Below, piece by piece: positions 24,763 to 33,546 of a stretch of 64,000 nt of DNA. The translations under genes were made by a program, and so were the position numbers. Source of the DNA: an uncultured Bacteroidota bacterium (GTDB taxonomy: Bacteria; Bacteroidota; Bacteroidia; Chitinophagales; Chitinophagaceae). The notes below the pieces were generated by a model. It had not been told where the DNA came from, did not search any database, and saw nothing but the letters and a program-made list of their open reading frames with translations. The DNA lies in contig CAIVKC010000069.1 of assembly GCA_903906365.1 (NCBI GenBank), forward strand, positions 1 to 64,000, written 5' to 3'. Position 1 is the first letter of the stretch. Every line of letters starts with the position of its first letter.

Positions 24763-25986
24763 ATGCAAGAAGTCCTGCACTTATTATGGAAATTATTAAT
24801 TGCATTTCAGGTAGTGCTGGTATTCTATTTGCTTCAACCCTTTTTACTCATCCTGATATTAGCCCTTCGTAAGATGGTTGGGCTGGATCTCAAGAAGGAA
24901 CCCGAATCGCTGCCTGTCAAGCAATTTCAGTTTGGTATTGTAATCACGGCCCACCAGGAAACCTTATTTATTCCCCCCATTGTTGATTCGCTACTCAAAC
25001 AAAGTTACCCGCATTTCAACGTGTATGTCATTGCCGATGACTGTGACATCAGTAACCTGCATTATGAGGATCCCAGGATCCATATTCTGAAACCTCCCGA
25101 AGCATTTAATACAAACAGCAAATCCATTGCATTCGGGGTTAATCATTTCAGGGATTCCGACGAAATCCTGGTAATTTTTGACCCGGACAACCTGGTACAT
25201 CCAAAATTTCTGGAAACACTGAACGTCTATTATAACAAGGGATACAAGGCGGTGCAGGGCAACCTCTATTCCAAGAACATCCAGGGTACTTATGCCAAAA
25301 TTGATACCGTCGGGGTCGTATTTAACAGTTTCATGGAAAGGGATGCCCGCTCAGCCCTTGGCCTGTCGGTATCACTTTGGGGTTGTGGTGTATCCGTGGA
25401 TGTAAACATCTACCGGAAAATTGCCTACGATAACCGCAGTCTCATGGGCGGATTTGATAAGAGAATGCAGTCGGAAATCGTAAAAAATATCCCTGTTACC
25501 GGATATGCGAAGGATGCCATTGTGTACGATGAAAAAGTGATCGATGCAAAGAATTTTGAAAAACAGCGCATCCGTTGGATCAATTCCTATTTCAGGTTCC
25601 TGGGTGAATCCTTAAATCTGCTGGTTACCGGGCTGAGGCGAAGGAATCTTAACCTGATCTATTTTGGCATAAACCTGGTCCGCCCACCGTATTTCATCCT
25701 TATCCTGCTTGCCCTGTTTTTTTTGGACCTCAATTTCTACTTCAGCCCCCTGCTCCTGAAAATATGGCTGGTGGCCCTGATTATCTTCTTTTCATCACTC
25801 ATTGGCATTATTTGCGCCAGATCAGTACATAAATCAGTCACCAAAGCCATATGGTACATGCCTTTTTTCTTTCTGCTGCAGATTAAGTCCTTTCTCAGGC
25901 TTAATGCCAACAAGAAGTCCATCCTTAAAACCGGGCATTCTGAAGTGATTTATATTGACGAGATTCTGAAAAATGAGCCCAGTTAA
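24763..25986 (+). CDS. Membrane glycosyltransferase, family 2 (processive type)
   Basis: The 407 residues contain an N-terminal membrane helix (LLIAFQVVLVFYLLQPFLLI), a GT-A catalytic domain (VITAHQETLFIPPIV, VIADDCDI, the FDPDNLVHP metal site, KAVQGN) and a QRIRW motif matching the QxxRW of polysaccharide synthases, then C-terminal membrane helices. It probably polymerises a sugar at the inner membrane. ATG 24763 is preferred over an in-frame TTG at 24721. The following deacetylase gene overlaps its end by 14 bases, so the pair is likely to make and modify one polymer. Confidence 0.88.
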   Translation: MQEVLHLLWKLLIAFQVVLVFYLLQPFLLILILALRKMVGLDLKKEPESLPVKQFQFGIVITAHQETLFIPPIVDSLLKQSYPHFNVYVIADDCDISNLHYEDPRIHILKPPEAFNTNSKSIAFGVNHFRDSDEILVIFDPDNLVHPKFLETLNVYYNKGYKAVQGNLYSKNIQGTYAKIDTVGVVFNSFMERDARSALGLSVSLWGCGVSVDVNIYRKIAYDNRSLMGGFDKRMQSEIVKNIPVTGYAKDAIVYDEKVIDAKNFEKQRIRWINSYFRFLGESLNLLVTGLRRRNLNLIYFGINLVRPPYFILILLALFFLDLNFYFSPLLLKIWLVALIIFFSSLIGIICARSVHKSVTKAIWYMPFFFLLQIKSFLRLNANKKSILKTGHSEVIYIDEILKNEPS

Positions 25987-27001
25987 GCAATTTGTTTTCT
26001 CCGCAGTGGCATCGGTAGACATTGGCTGGCTCAAGAGAAACTCGCCGCTGGAAGTCCTCATTCCCTATCATCACCTGGTCTGTGATGAATACCTGCCCCA
26101 TATCAGGCCATTGTATGCCTATAAGAATACCAGGCAGTTTGAACAGGATCTGGACTTCCTGCTGAAGCATTTCAATCCGGTTAGCCTGACAGAACTCATC
26201 GACCACCAGGCAAAAAAAATCCCTTTGCCGCAAAAGAGCTTCCTGATTACTTTTGATGATGGTCTCCGGCAGGCATACCAGGTGGCTGCCCCGATATTAC
26301 AACGTAAAGGCATTCCAGCTGCTTTTTTTGTTAATCCGGCATTTGTCGATAACAAAACACTGTTCTATGATTTCAAAAAAGGGCTGATACTGGATAAGCT
26401 TTCCGGAATGACCCTGAAAAAAAACCTCCGGGAGGCACTGAAAAGCCTATTTCCGGATGCAAAGGAACCATTCAGCCCGCAGGCCGCTGTCCGGTCCATC
26501 CATTATCTCAACCAAAGCCTGGCGGACTCGGTGGGAGAACTGCTCGACATTGATTTTGCGGCATTCTCAGCCAAATACAGGCCCTTTATGACCAGCGATG
26601 AAATCAGGGATCTTATTTCCAAAGGTTTCCAGATAGGATCCCACAGTATGGATCATCCCTTATATGCACTGATTCCACCCGATGAACAGCTCAGGCAGAC
26701 CCTGGAATCAACCCAATGGGTCAACCGTCATTTTCAACCCGGTTATAAAGCCTTTGCCTTTCCCCATACTGACCAGGGGGTATCACATGGTTTTTTCAAC
26801 CAGGTGGAAGCCGGAACCAAATCAGGGCTGGACCTGCTGCTGGGAAATAGGACTGCCATGTTGGAAAACCACCCCGGTGTCCTGCATCGCTTCATCGGTG
26901 AAAATCCGTCTGTTTCAGCAGAGAGGATGACAAAGGCTGTCCTGATGTACAGTATTTTGCGGAAGGCTTGGGGGAACTCCTATGTAAAGAGAGGGCAATA
27001 G
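25973..27001 (+). CDS. Polysaccharide deacetylase (NodB homology)
   Basis: The 342-residue protein contains the NodB motifs: LITFDDGLRQAY (metal aspartate and catalytic base), GSHSMDHP (HxxxH metal histidines) and AFAFPHTDQG. Such enzymes remove N-acetyl groups from polymers such as poly-N-acetylglucosamine or chitooligosaccharide. ATG 25973 lies inside the glycosyltransferase frame, an overlap of 14 bases that indicates coupling. No clear signal peptide is visible before the catalytic domain, so it may act in the cytosol on the precursor; this is unusual for the family. The neighbour on the other strand ends two bases away. Confidence 0.87.
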   Translation: MSPVKQFVFSAVASVDIGWLKRNSPLEVLIPYHHLVCDEYLPHIRPLYAYKNTRQFEQDLDFLLKHFNPVSLTELIDHQAKKIPLPQKSFLITFDDGLRQAYQVAAPILQRKGIPAAFFVNPAFVDNKTLFYDFKKGLILDKLSGMTLKKNLREALKSLFPDAKEPFSPQAAVRSIHYLNQSLADSVGELLDIDFAAFSAKYRPFMTSDEIRDLISKGFQIGSHSMDHPLYALIPPDEQLRQTLESTQWVNRHFQPGYKAFAFPHTDQGVSHGFFNQVEAGTKSGLDLLLGNRTAMLENHPGVLHRFIGENPSVSAERMTKAVLMYSILRKAWGNSYVKRGQ

Positions 27002-27003
27002 GT

Positions 27004-28143
27004 TCACAATCTTGTCTGAAGGATTTTTACCTGGTCGTTTTTCCAGCTTTCAAAATCACCCTCCAAAATATGGGCACGGGCCTGTGTCATGAGATGAAGG
27101 TAAAATGCGAGATTGTGTACGCTGGCAATTGTCAGGCCCAGTATTTCCCGGGATTTTACCAGATGGCGCAGGTAGGCCTTGCTGTAGAAATGGCTGGGTT
27201 CGCTGTCAATGCCATCATCAATCGGGGTAAAATCCTTTTCCCATTTCTTATTATCTATGTTAATAATCCCTTTGGACGTAAAAAGCATGGCATTCCGGCC
27301 GTTCCTGGTTGGCATGACACAATCAAACATATCCACACCCAGCGATATGCATTCCAGCAGGTTGACGGGAGTACCCACCCCCATCAGGTAGCGTGGTCTG
27401 TCGGCAGGCAGGTTCTCACAGCATAAGGCGCACATTTCATATAACAAGTCATCCGGCTCTCCCACGCTTAGTCCGCCGATGGCATGTCCGGCAGCCTGCC
27501 TGGAGGATACGTACTGGCAGGATTCCCTTCGAAGGTCTGCATAGGTACTGCCCTGTACAATCGGAAATAGATGCTGGTCATACCCATACAGGGGGGTGGA
27601 CTGATCCATCTGCAGGAAACATCTGTCCAGCCAGCGGTGGGTCAGTAACATCGAAGACCGGGCGTATTGATAATCACTGGGATAAGGAGGGCATTCATCA
27701 AAAGCCATGATAATATCCGCACCAATTACCCTTTGGATGTCTATGACCTTTTCGGGGGAAAATAAGTGACGGGACCCGTCAATATGGGATTGAAACAAGA
27801 CACCCTGTTCGGTAATCTTTCGGGTACCGGACAGGGAAAAAACCTGGTAGCCTCCGCTGTCGGTCAGGATGGGACGGTCCCACCCGTTAAAGCGATGAAG
27901 TCCACCCGCAGCCTGAAGCACTTCCAGCCCCGGACGCAGGTAGAGGTGGTAGGTATTTCCCAATATAATCTGGGCCTGTACATCTTCCTTCAATTGTTGC
28001 TGGCTAACGGCTTTCACGGTTCCGGCCGTTCCTACGGGCATAAATACAGGCGTAAGGATCTGTCCGTGGTCAGTCTGTATCTTACCAGCCCTTGCCTTGG
28101 ATAGTTTGTCGGTACCAGCTATTTCAAATTTCAGCCCTGCCAT
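27004..28143 (-). CDS. tgt: Queuine tRNA-ribosyltransferase
   Basis: The 379-residue enzyme exchanges guanine-34 in GUN anticodons for preQ1 during queuosine synthesis. Visible signatures are NTYHLYLRPGLEVL, LTDSGGYQVFSLS, MAFDECPPYP, GGLSVGEP, YLMGVGTP and MFDCVMPTRNGRN, with the catalytic aspartates in DSGG and MFD. The zinc-site cysteines (CxCxxC before AYLRHL) are absent; the region reads PIDDGIDSEPSHFYSKAYL, as in other Bacteroidota Tgt proteins I know. A perfect -7 box precedes the gene. Confidence 0.96.
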   Translation of the reverse strand: MAGLKFEIAGTDKLSKARAGKIQTDHGQILTPVFMPVGTAGTVKAVSQQQLKEDVQAQIILGNTYHLYLRPGLEVLQAAGGLHRFNGWDRPILTDSGGYQVFSLSGTRKITEQGVLFQSHIDGSRHLFSPEKVIDIQRVIGADIIMAFDECPPYPSDYQYARSSMLLTHRWLDRCFLQMDQSTPLYGYDQHLFPIVQGSTYADLRRESCQYVSSRQAAGHAIGGLSVGEPDDLLYEMCALCCENLPADRPRYLMGVGTPVNLLECISLGVDMFDCVMPTRNGRNAMLFTSKGIINIDNKKWEKDFTPIDDGIDSEPSHFYSKAYLRHLVKSREILGLTIASVHNLAFYLHLMTQARAHILEGDFESWKNDQVKILQTRL

Positions 28144-28162
28144 GCGATTTCATTAATAACCT

Positions 28163-28192
28163 GCAAATATAAAGCAGCCGGCGGCAAATCAA
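28163..28192 (-). promoter_or_regulatory. Bacteroidota-type promoter of tgt
   Basis: On the minus strand TATATTTGC (28171-28163) is a perfect -7 box. TTG at 28192-28190 lies 18 bases upstream as the -33 element. The start codon follows 20 bases further on, at 28143. Confidence 0.6.
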
Positions 28193-28293
28193 TTTATTTG
28201 AACTTGTAGATAGCAATAATCACCCAAATCAACAGTTCTCCTTATTTTCGCAACTTGGTTTGGTACCCTTTGTGTTTAAACCTGGAGATAGTT

Positions 28294-29421
28294 ATGGAGA
28301 AATTTTACCCGCATTTACAAAACATCCTTTTTACTCTTTTTTGCCTGGTGACACTCACTCAGCTGTTTTATTACGGATGGTTCTTCCGGCGGCTCGCATT
28401 TTTCCGGCCACCGGTGAAGGTGAAAAACCAGCAGCATCCGGTGAGCGTAATCATCTGCGCGCGGGATGAGGCAGCCAAACTGGCAACGAACCTGCCCGGT
28501 TCCCTGGTTCAGAATTATCCTTCCACCCACGAGGTAATTGTAGTAAACCATAACAGCCAGGATGACACGCGTTACCTGCTGGATGAGTTCAAAAAGACTT
28601 TCAAAGGGCTGCACATTGTCAATCTGACCCAGGAAGCCATCGGCATTCCGGGTAAAAAATACCCCCTCTCGATGGGCATCAAGGAAGCCGTTCATGAAAT
28701 TCTGCTGCTCACCGATGCTGATTGCGTGCCGGCGAGCGAATACTGGATCCAGAAAATGCAGGATGGTTATGACGAAAAAACAGAAATTGTACTTGGATAC
28801 GGTGCATACAACAAGAAGCCGGGGTTTCTCAATAAACTCATCCGCTTTGAGACCTTTCATGCCGCGCTTCAGTACCTTTCCTTCGCCCTGGCCGGGGTTC
28901 CCTATATGGGAGTCGGCAGAAATCTTTCCTACAAAAAGGATCTGTTCCTGCGCAACAAAGGATTCTCTTCCATCAACCATATCCCGGGAGGCGATGATGA
29001 TCTGTTCATAAATATGGTTGCCACAGCCCAAAATACCAGGATAGTCATTGATCCGGACGCCTTTACGCTCTCCGAACCAAAAAAGAATTTCAGCGACTGG
29101 ATGCGGCAAAAGGCCAGGCATTATACCACCGGAAAGTACTATAAGGCCAAAAACAGGTTTCTGCTGACCCTTTATGCTGTTACCCACTTCTTTTTTTATC
29201 CGCTCTTTATTGCCAGCCTTTTCCTGTTTGACTGGAAAATAGTGCTGCTGATTTTTTTGACGCGTTTCACCATCCAGGCTCTTATTTACTATAAGGCCAT
29301 GGAAAAACTACATGAAAAGGACCTGTTCCCCTGGTGGTGGCTCCTGGATATCTGGATGATACTTTATTATATCATTTTTTTACCCTCAACATGGAAGAAA
29401 CCCCGGCCAAACTGGCAATAA
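28294..29421 (+). CDS. Membrane glycosyltransferase, family 2
   Basis: The 375-residue protein has an N-terminal membrane helix (ILFTLFCLVTLTQLFYYGWF), a GT-A domain with VSVIICARDEAAKL, HNSQDDTRYLL and the LLTDADCVPAS metal motif, a later GGDDDLFI acid motif, and C-terminal membrane helices (YAVTHFFFYPLFIASLFLF). It transfers a sugar to a membrane or surface acceptor; the substrate is unknown. ATG 28294 is preferred to ATG 28255. The rsmG start codon lies inside its last 31 bases, so translation is coupled although the functions are unrelated. Confidence 0.85.
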   Translation: MEKFYPHLQNILFTLFCLVTLTQLFYYGWFFRRLAFFRPPVKVKNQQHPVSVIICARDEAAKLATNLPGSLVQNYPSTHEVIVVNHNSQDDTRYLLDEFKKTFKGLHIVNLTQEAIGIPGKKYPLSMGIKEAVHEILLLTDADCVPASEYWIQKMQDGYDEKTEIVLGYGAYNKKPGFLNKLIRFETFHAALQYLSFALAGVPYMGVGRNLSYKKDLFLRNKGFSSINHIPGGDDDLFINMVATAQNTRIVIDPDAFTLSEPKKNFSDWMRQKARHYTTGKYYKAKNRFLLTLYAVTHFFFYPLFIASLFLFDWKIVLLIFLTRFTIQALIYYKAMEKLHEKDLFPWWWLLDIWMILYYIIFLPSTWKKPRPNWQ

Positions 29422-30074
29422 TCACCCGCTTTTTTGAGGATTTCAGCCCTTCCCAGCTTGAAAAGCTAGGGGCACTTGAGCCGTTGTACCGGGAATGGAA
29501 CGAAAAGATCAATGTGATTTCCAGAAAAGATATAGACAGTCTTTACGAAAAGCACGTTCTGCATTCCTTAAGCATCGCCGCTGCCTTTGATTTTACCGGT
29601 GGTTCCCAGGTAATTGACATCGGAACAGGCGGCGGATTTCCGGGGATTCCGCTGGCGATCTTTTTTCCGGAAGTGCATTTTCACCTGGTGGACAGCATTG
29701 GCAAGAAACTAAAGGTGGTAGATGCCATTGCCAGCGAACTGGGGCTCACCAACGTCAGCACCATGCATACCCGGGCCGAAGACATAAAAAACCGGAAATT
29801 TGACGTGGCTGTTTCCAGGGCGGTAGCCCCCCTGAAGGATTTGTGGACCTGGTCCAAACCCTTGCTGCACAAAAATCCCAGAAAGCAAATGCCCCAGGCC
29901 CCGCCCACGGGTGAAACCCTGCCCAGGGCGGCCGGTCTCATCTGCCTGAAAGGGGGCGATTTGCATCAGGAAATTGCCGATTCCGGGTGCAGGCCAAGAA
30001 TGATAGAAATACAGGACATATTCCCCCTACCCTATTACCAGGGTAAATTTATGCTGCAGGTCCTGCCATTATAA
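29391..30074 (+). CDS. rsmG: 16S rRNA (guanine-527-N7) methyltransferase
   Basis: The 227-residue protein is RsmG (GidB), which methylates G527 of 16S rRNA using S-adenosylmethionine; loss of it can give low-level streptomycin resistance. Visible motifs are LYREWNEKINVISRKD, HSLSIA, VIDIGTGGGFPGIPLAI, LVDSIGKKLKVVD, and AVSRAVAPLKDL. A Pro/Arg/Gly-rich insert (PRKQMPQAPPTGETLPRAA) precedes the LICLKGGD strand. ATG 29391 is chosen because it begins at the normal RsmG N-terminus; it overlaps the glycosyltransferase by 31 bases. Confidence 0.95.
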   Translation: MEETPAKLAIITRFFEDFSPSQLEKLGALEPLYREWNEKINVISRKDIDSLYEKHVLHSLSIAAAFDFTGGSQVIDIGTGGGFPGIPLAIFFPEVHFHLVDSIGKKLKVVDAIASELGLTNVSTMHTRAEDIKNRKFDVAVSRAVAPLKDLWTWSKPLLHKNPRKQMPQAPPTGETLPRAAGLICLKGGDLHQEIADSGCRPRMIEIQDIFPLPYYQGKFMLQVLPL

Positions 30075-30146
30075 GGATTTTACCTTAATCAGATATTACC
30101 TGAAAATGGTATTTATTATTAGGTTAAATGATTAGACCTTTGCTTT

Positions 30147-30812
30147 ATGGAAATATCGGTATGTATTGTAGATGACAATAAAGATATCCGTTCTGCCCTG
30201 GAGCAGATAATCCTGATGACCGAAGGCTATCATCTGGCTGGCAGTTTTTCCAATGCCCAGGAGGCCCTGTTGAAAATTCCGATGGTAAAGCCGGATGTGG
30301 TGCTGATGGATATCAACCTGGGCGTGGGTGAAAGCGGCATCGATTGCGTGGCACAAATAAAACCCCTGCACCCGGAAATACTCTTCATGATGTGCACGGT
30401 ATATGAAGAGGACGAAAAAATCTTTGAGGCCCTCTCCGCCGGTGCCAGCGGTTATATCCTAAAAAAGACAGCCCCCCTCCAACTGCTGGAAGCAATCAAT
30501 GAATTGTACCATGGCGGGGCCCCCATGAGCAGCCAGATTGCCCGCAAAGTAGTGAGTGCCTTTCAGAAGCGGAATGGCGCCGTGGCTGAACCTTTATCGG
30601 ATCTTCAACAGGAGACAAAGCATCTTAAAGTGCTATCCAACCGGGAAAATGAAATCCTGCTGTTGCTGGCCAAAGGCCTGCTCTACAAGGAAATCGCCTC
30701 CCTGGTTTTTATCAGCCAGGAAACGGTACGTAAACACGTTTATCATATTTACGAAAAACTGCATGTTAATAACCGGGTAGAGGCCGTAAACAGGCTATAT
30801 GGACGGCCCTGA
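30147..30812 (+). CDS. Response regulator with LuxR-type helix-turn-helix (NarL/FixJ)
   Basis: The 221-residue regulator has a receiver domain (VDDNKDIRSAL, phospho-acceptor aspartate in VLMDINLGV, the KKTAP lysine) and a C-terminal LuxR domain (LSNRENEILLLLAKGLLYKE, SQETVRKHVYHIYEKLHVNN). It would bind DNA as a dimer after phosphorylation. No kinase gene is next to it, so it is an orphan within this window and its target is unknown. It starts 72 bases after rsmG and ends before a strong hairpin. Confidence 0.92.
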   Translation: MEISVCIVDDNKDIRSALEQIILMTEGYHLAGSFSNAQEALLKIPMVKPDVVLMDINLGVGESGIDCVAQIKPLHPEILFMMCTVYEEDEKIFEALSAGASGYILKKTAPLQLLEAINELYHGGAPMSSQIARKVVSAFQKRNGAVAEPLSDLQQETKHLKVLSNRENEILLLLAKGLLYKEIASLVFISQETVRKHVYHIYEKLHVNNRVEAVNRLYGRP

Positions 30813-30991
30813 CATTTTAGAATACTTTACATATTACATAATTATAAACTGCATCCTAAAATACCACTAAAGTGGTATTGCCTGCCTGCATCCGGAAATC
30901 TAACTTTAATCCATTGAAGAAGATCTTGCCGTTATGCCCTGTGCAACGGGGCATCCAATTCATATTCATTGACCATAACCTTGTCGGCTTG

Positions 30992-31028
30992 AAAAAAAGC
31001 CATCCTCCGGGATGGCTTTACTTTTTTT
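30992..31028. terminator. Bidirectional terminator between the LuxR regulator and the M1 peptidase
   Basis: GCCATC (30999-31004) pairs with GATGGC (31011-31016) around a six-base loop. An A run lies on the left and a T run on the right, so it can end transcripts from both convergent genes. Confidence 0.8.
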
Positions 31029-31042
31029 ACCAAACAGTGCAA

Positions 31043-32902
31043 TCACCAGTTCAGCTCAAGTCTGTTATTTTTTCTGTCCACATCTGCCATCCGAAGACTC
31101 GGATCAATTTCTATTATTTTCAGGTCGGTCAACCTGTGGTTGATGGTAAAGGTAAAAGTGGGGTCGGTCCATTTCCAGGGTGCTGTGACCTGGCGGGGAA
31201 CCGAGGGGTCCTCCACCGGCTTTTCGCCAAACATAAGGTACTGCGGTATATAAACGATTTCCCTGCTGCTGTCCTTAAATTGCATCTGAACATCGATGGG
31301 CATGGGTACCTTACCAATCATTTTTAATCGGATCCTGGTTTTCCCGTTTTCTTCCCAAAGACTGTCAATGCCGTAATCAATGGTTTTGGTGCCATTTACC
31401 CAGAATTCCTTATACCAGTCCAATTTCAAACCGCTCACCTTTTCGGCGACCCTGAAAAAATCACTGGCATTGGGATGCTTGAACCTCCAAAGTTTGTAAT
31501 ACTGCAGCAATATCCTGTCCCTGACCTGGGCCCCGGTAATATAGCCAAGCTGTTCCAGGAATACAGCGCCTTTGGAATAGGAGGACAAGGAATAGGAAAA
31601 ATTATAATTGTAATGGTCCGCGTGGGTAGTCAGCGGTTCCTCCTTTCCACTTTTGACCAGGCTGTAATACCCGGCATAATTGTCAGCCTGGGCAAAGCCC
31701 TGATGATCGCCAAGGAAAGCCGATACCCTGGCCGCACTGTACTGGGTAAACCCTTCATCCATCCATGGGTACAAAGACTCATTGGTGCCCAGCATCCCCT
31801 GGTACCAGCTGTGCATCCATTCATGGATGGCCGCCCCGGGTCCAACGATGAGGGTGGCCATGGGATATTCCATGCCCCCGTCTCCCCCGTGAACAAAGGA
31901 ATACTGGCGATACGGGTAGGGGCCAAAGGTCCTTTCAATAAAGGGCAGTGCCTTTTGGGCCATATCCAGAAGACCTTCCCATTCCTTGGCATTGGGAGCG
32001 GTCGCCTTGTAAAGAACATGTACGGTCAGGCTGTCCCTTAGTTTGCGGGAGACATGCCTGAATTCAGGATCGGCTGCCCACATAAAATCATGTACGTTGG
32101 GGGCAACGAAACGCCAGGTGAGTTTTTCCCCTGCAGGCCTGTTAACCACGGATCCCGGAGCTTCATAACCGTACCCGATCTGGCCGGCATTTTGGAGATA
32201 TCCGGTTCCTCCCAGGATGTATTTTTTGTCAATGGTAATGTTTACCTGAAAATCCCCCCAAACCCCGTAAAATTCCCTGGCCACATAGGGAGTGGGATGC
32301 CATCCCTCATAGTCGTATTCGCAAATTTTCGGATACCACTGGCTCATGGAATACCTGACCTTTGTGGAAGGGTTGTCCCTGCCGGATCGTCTGATCTGCA
32401 GGGGGACCTGGGCTTCAAAATCCAGGTCAAAAACAACTTTCGACCTGGGCAGTATGGGTTTGTCCAGATCGACCACCAGGATGGTTTCTTCAACCCTGAA
32501 TTGCTGAGGCCGCCCGTTCATCTTGAGAGCATGTATTTTTTGGTAGCCCTCTTCTTCGGGTTTGAGATTTAAGATCCTGTCACGGATTCTCTGGTCCCAG
32601 TCCACCTGGTCATTCCCGTTCTTGTCTGTACGGAGCACCAGGCTGCCCTGCCTGCGGCTGCGCATATCCATCATAGATCCCGGCTGAAAGGCATTCCAGT
32701 ATAAATGGTAATAAACCCTTTTGAGCGTATCGGGGGAATTATTCCAGTATTCCAGTTTTTGCTTTCCGGTGAAGCGGTTGGTTTCCACATTCATGTCTAT
32801 ATCCATCAGATATTTTACCCGTTGCTGCCAGCGGTCGGGCTGACCGGCCGCAGTCTGGCAGAGAAGCAGGAACAATAGCGCCAAATGGAACATTGTTTTC
32901 AT
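31043..32902 (-). CDS. M1-family zinc metallopeptidase, exported
   Basis: The 619-residue protein starts with a signal peptide (MKTMFHLALLFLLLCQTAAG) and has the gluzincin site: the exopeptidase motif GGMEYP, HEWMH, and the third ligand glutamate exactly 18 residues later in PWMDEGFTQYSA. These aminopeptidase-like enzymes cut N-terminal residues from peptides in the periplasm or at the surface. ATG 32902 gives the better signal start; ATG 32908 adds two residues. It lies alone on its strand, with the shared hairpin terminator 27 bases beyond its stop. Confidence 0.92.
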   Translation of the reverse strand: MKTMFHLALLFLLLCQTAAGQPDRWQQRVKYLMDIDMNVETNRFTGKQKLEYWNNSPDTLKRVYYHLYWNAFQPGSMMDMRSRRQGSLVLRTDKNGNDQVDWDQRIRDRILNLKPEEEGYQKIHALKMNGRPQQFRVEETILVVDLDKPILPRSKVVFDLDFEAQVPLQIRRSGRDNPSTKVRYSMSQWYPKICEYDYEGWHPTPYVAREFYGVWGDFQVNITIDKKYILGGTGYLQNAGQIGYGYEAPGSVVNRPAGEKLTWRFVAPNVHDFMWAADPEFRHVSRKLRDSLTVHVLYKATAPNAKEWEGLLDMAQKALPFIERTFGPYPYRQYSFVHGGDGGMEYPMATLIVGPGAAIHEWMHSWYQGMLGTNESLYPWMDEGFTQYSAARVSAFLGDHQGFAQADNYAGYYSLVKSGKEEPLTTHADHYNYNFSYSLSSYSKGAVFLEQLGYITGAQVRDRILLQYYKLWRFKHPNASDFFRVAEKVSGLKLDWYKEFWVNGTKTIDYGIDSLWEENGKTRIRLKMIGKVPMPIDVQMQFKDSSREIVYIPQYLMFGEKPVEDPSVPRQVTAPWKWTDPTFTFTINHRLTDLKIIEIDPSLRMADVDRKNNRLELNW

Positions 32903-33023
32903 ACACATGACTTGATTTAAGGAGTAAATTTCGATAATTACCGGCTAAGCAAAAAACAAAATAGTCCAGCCCTTCCCCCCTGCGGGCTGGGGCGCTGACC
33001 ATTTCAGCAGGCAGGCGGGTTTC

Positions 33024-33476
33024 TCAGAGGGTAATGCTGTCCTTGAGCAACTGCCCCATTTCATTGAACAAAAGATATTTTTTCTGCAAATCTGACTTTG
33101 ATACCAGCAGGCGGTATTGAATCTTATCCCCCGGCAGCTCTATTCTAACTACCGACTTGACCGGCCATTCTGCATACTTGCTTTTACCAATGCCGTCCTT
33201 TACCCCGTCGGGCAGTTCATCCTCGCTGATCGGCCTTTCGGTGCTCTGCCAGGCACCTTTGGAATTGAAGCGTGCTTCGTATTGCAGGTTATTCATTTCG
33301 AAGCTGGCGGCAAATACGGTTATTTTGTCTTTCCAGGTGACTTGGGCAGCGTCCGGGTATTTGGTTTTCAGGGCTTCAGTAACCTCTGCCGGTATTTTCC
33401 GAATCTGGGCAACACCCAGCTGCCATCCTAAAAACAGAAATGCACAGGTGAGGGTGAGGGTTAAGCATTTTTTCAT
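33024..33476 (-). CDS. Exported PepSY-like domain protein
   Basis: The 150-residue protein has a signal peptide (MKKCLTLTLTCAFLFLGWQL) and a PepSY-like body: IPAEVTEALKTKYPDAAQVTW, then YEARFNSKGAW and the repeat-like YRLLVSKSDLQKKYLLFNE. Members of this family are periplasmic and common in Bacteroidota; no function is established. ATG 33476 is chosen over 33488. A perfect -7 box precedes it, so it is probably transcribed alone. Confidence 0.8.
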   Translation of the reverse strand: MKKCLTLTLTCAFLFLGWQLGVAQIRKIPAEVTEALKTKYPDAAQVTWKDKITVFAASFEMNNLQYEARFNSKGAWQSTERPISEDELPDGVKDGIGKSKYAEWPVKSVVRIELPGDKIQYRLLVSKSDLQKKYLLFNEMGQLLKDSITL

Positions 33477-33495
33477 GGTCGTTTTCAATTTTTGG

Positions 33496-33504
33496 GCAAA
33501 TATA
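33496..33504 (-). promoter_or_regulatory. Bacteroidota -7 box of the PepSY-like gene
   Basis: The minus strand reads TATATTTGC, a perfect TAnnTTTG box, 20 bases before the start codon at 33476. No clear -33 TTTG was found at the right distance. Confidence 0.5.
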
Positions 33505-33546
33505 ATCTGCCACCCTGCTAAAAAAATCTATACAAAACCTTAAAGT

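Noticed and set aside
31475-32041. 188-codon frame opposite the M1 peptidase
   Set aside because: The peptidase frame carries all catalytic motifs; the opposite frame has none and no promoter.
32739-33002. 87-codon frame over the start of the M1 peptidase
   Set aside because: It overlaps the peptidase signal peptide in another frame and has no independent support.
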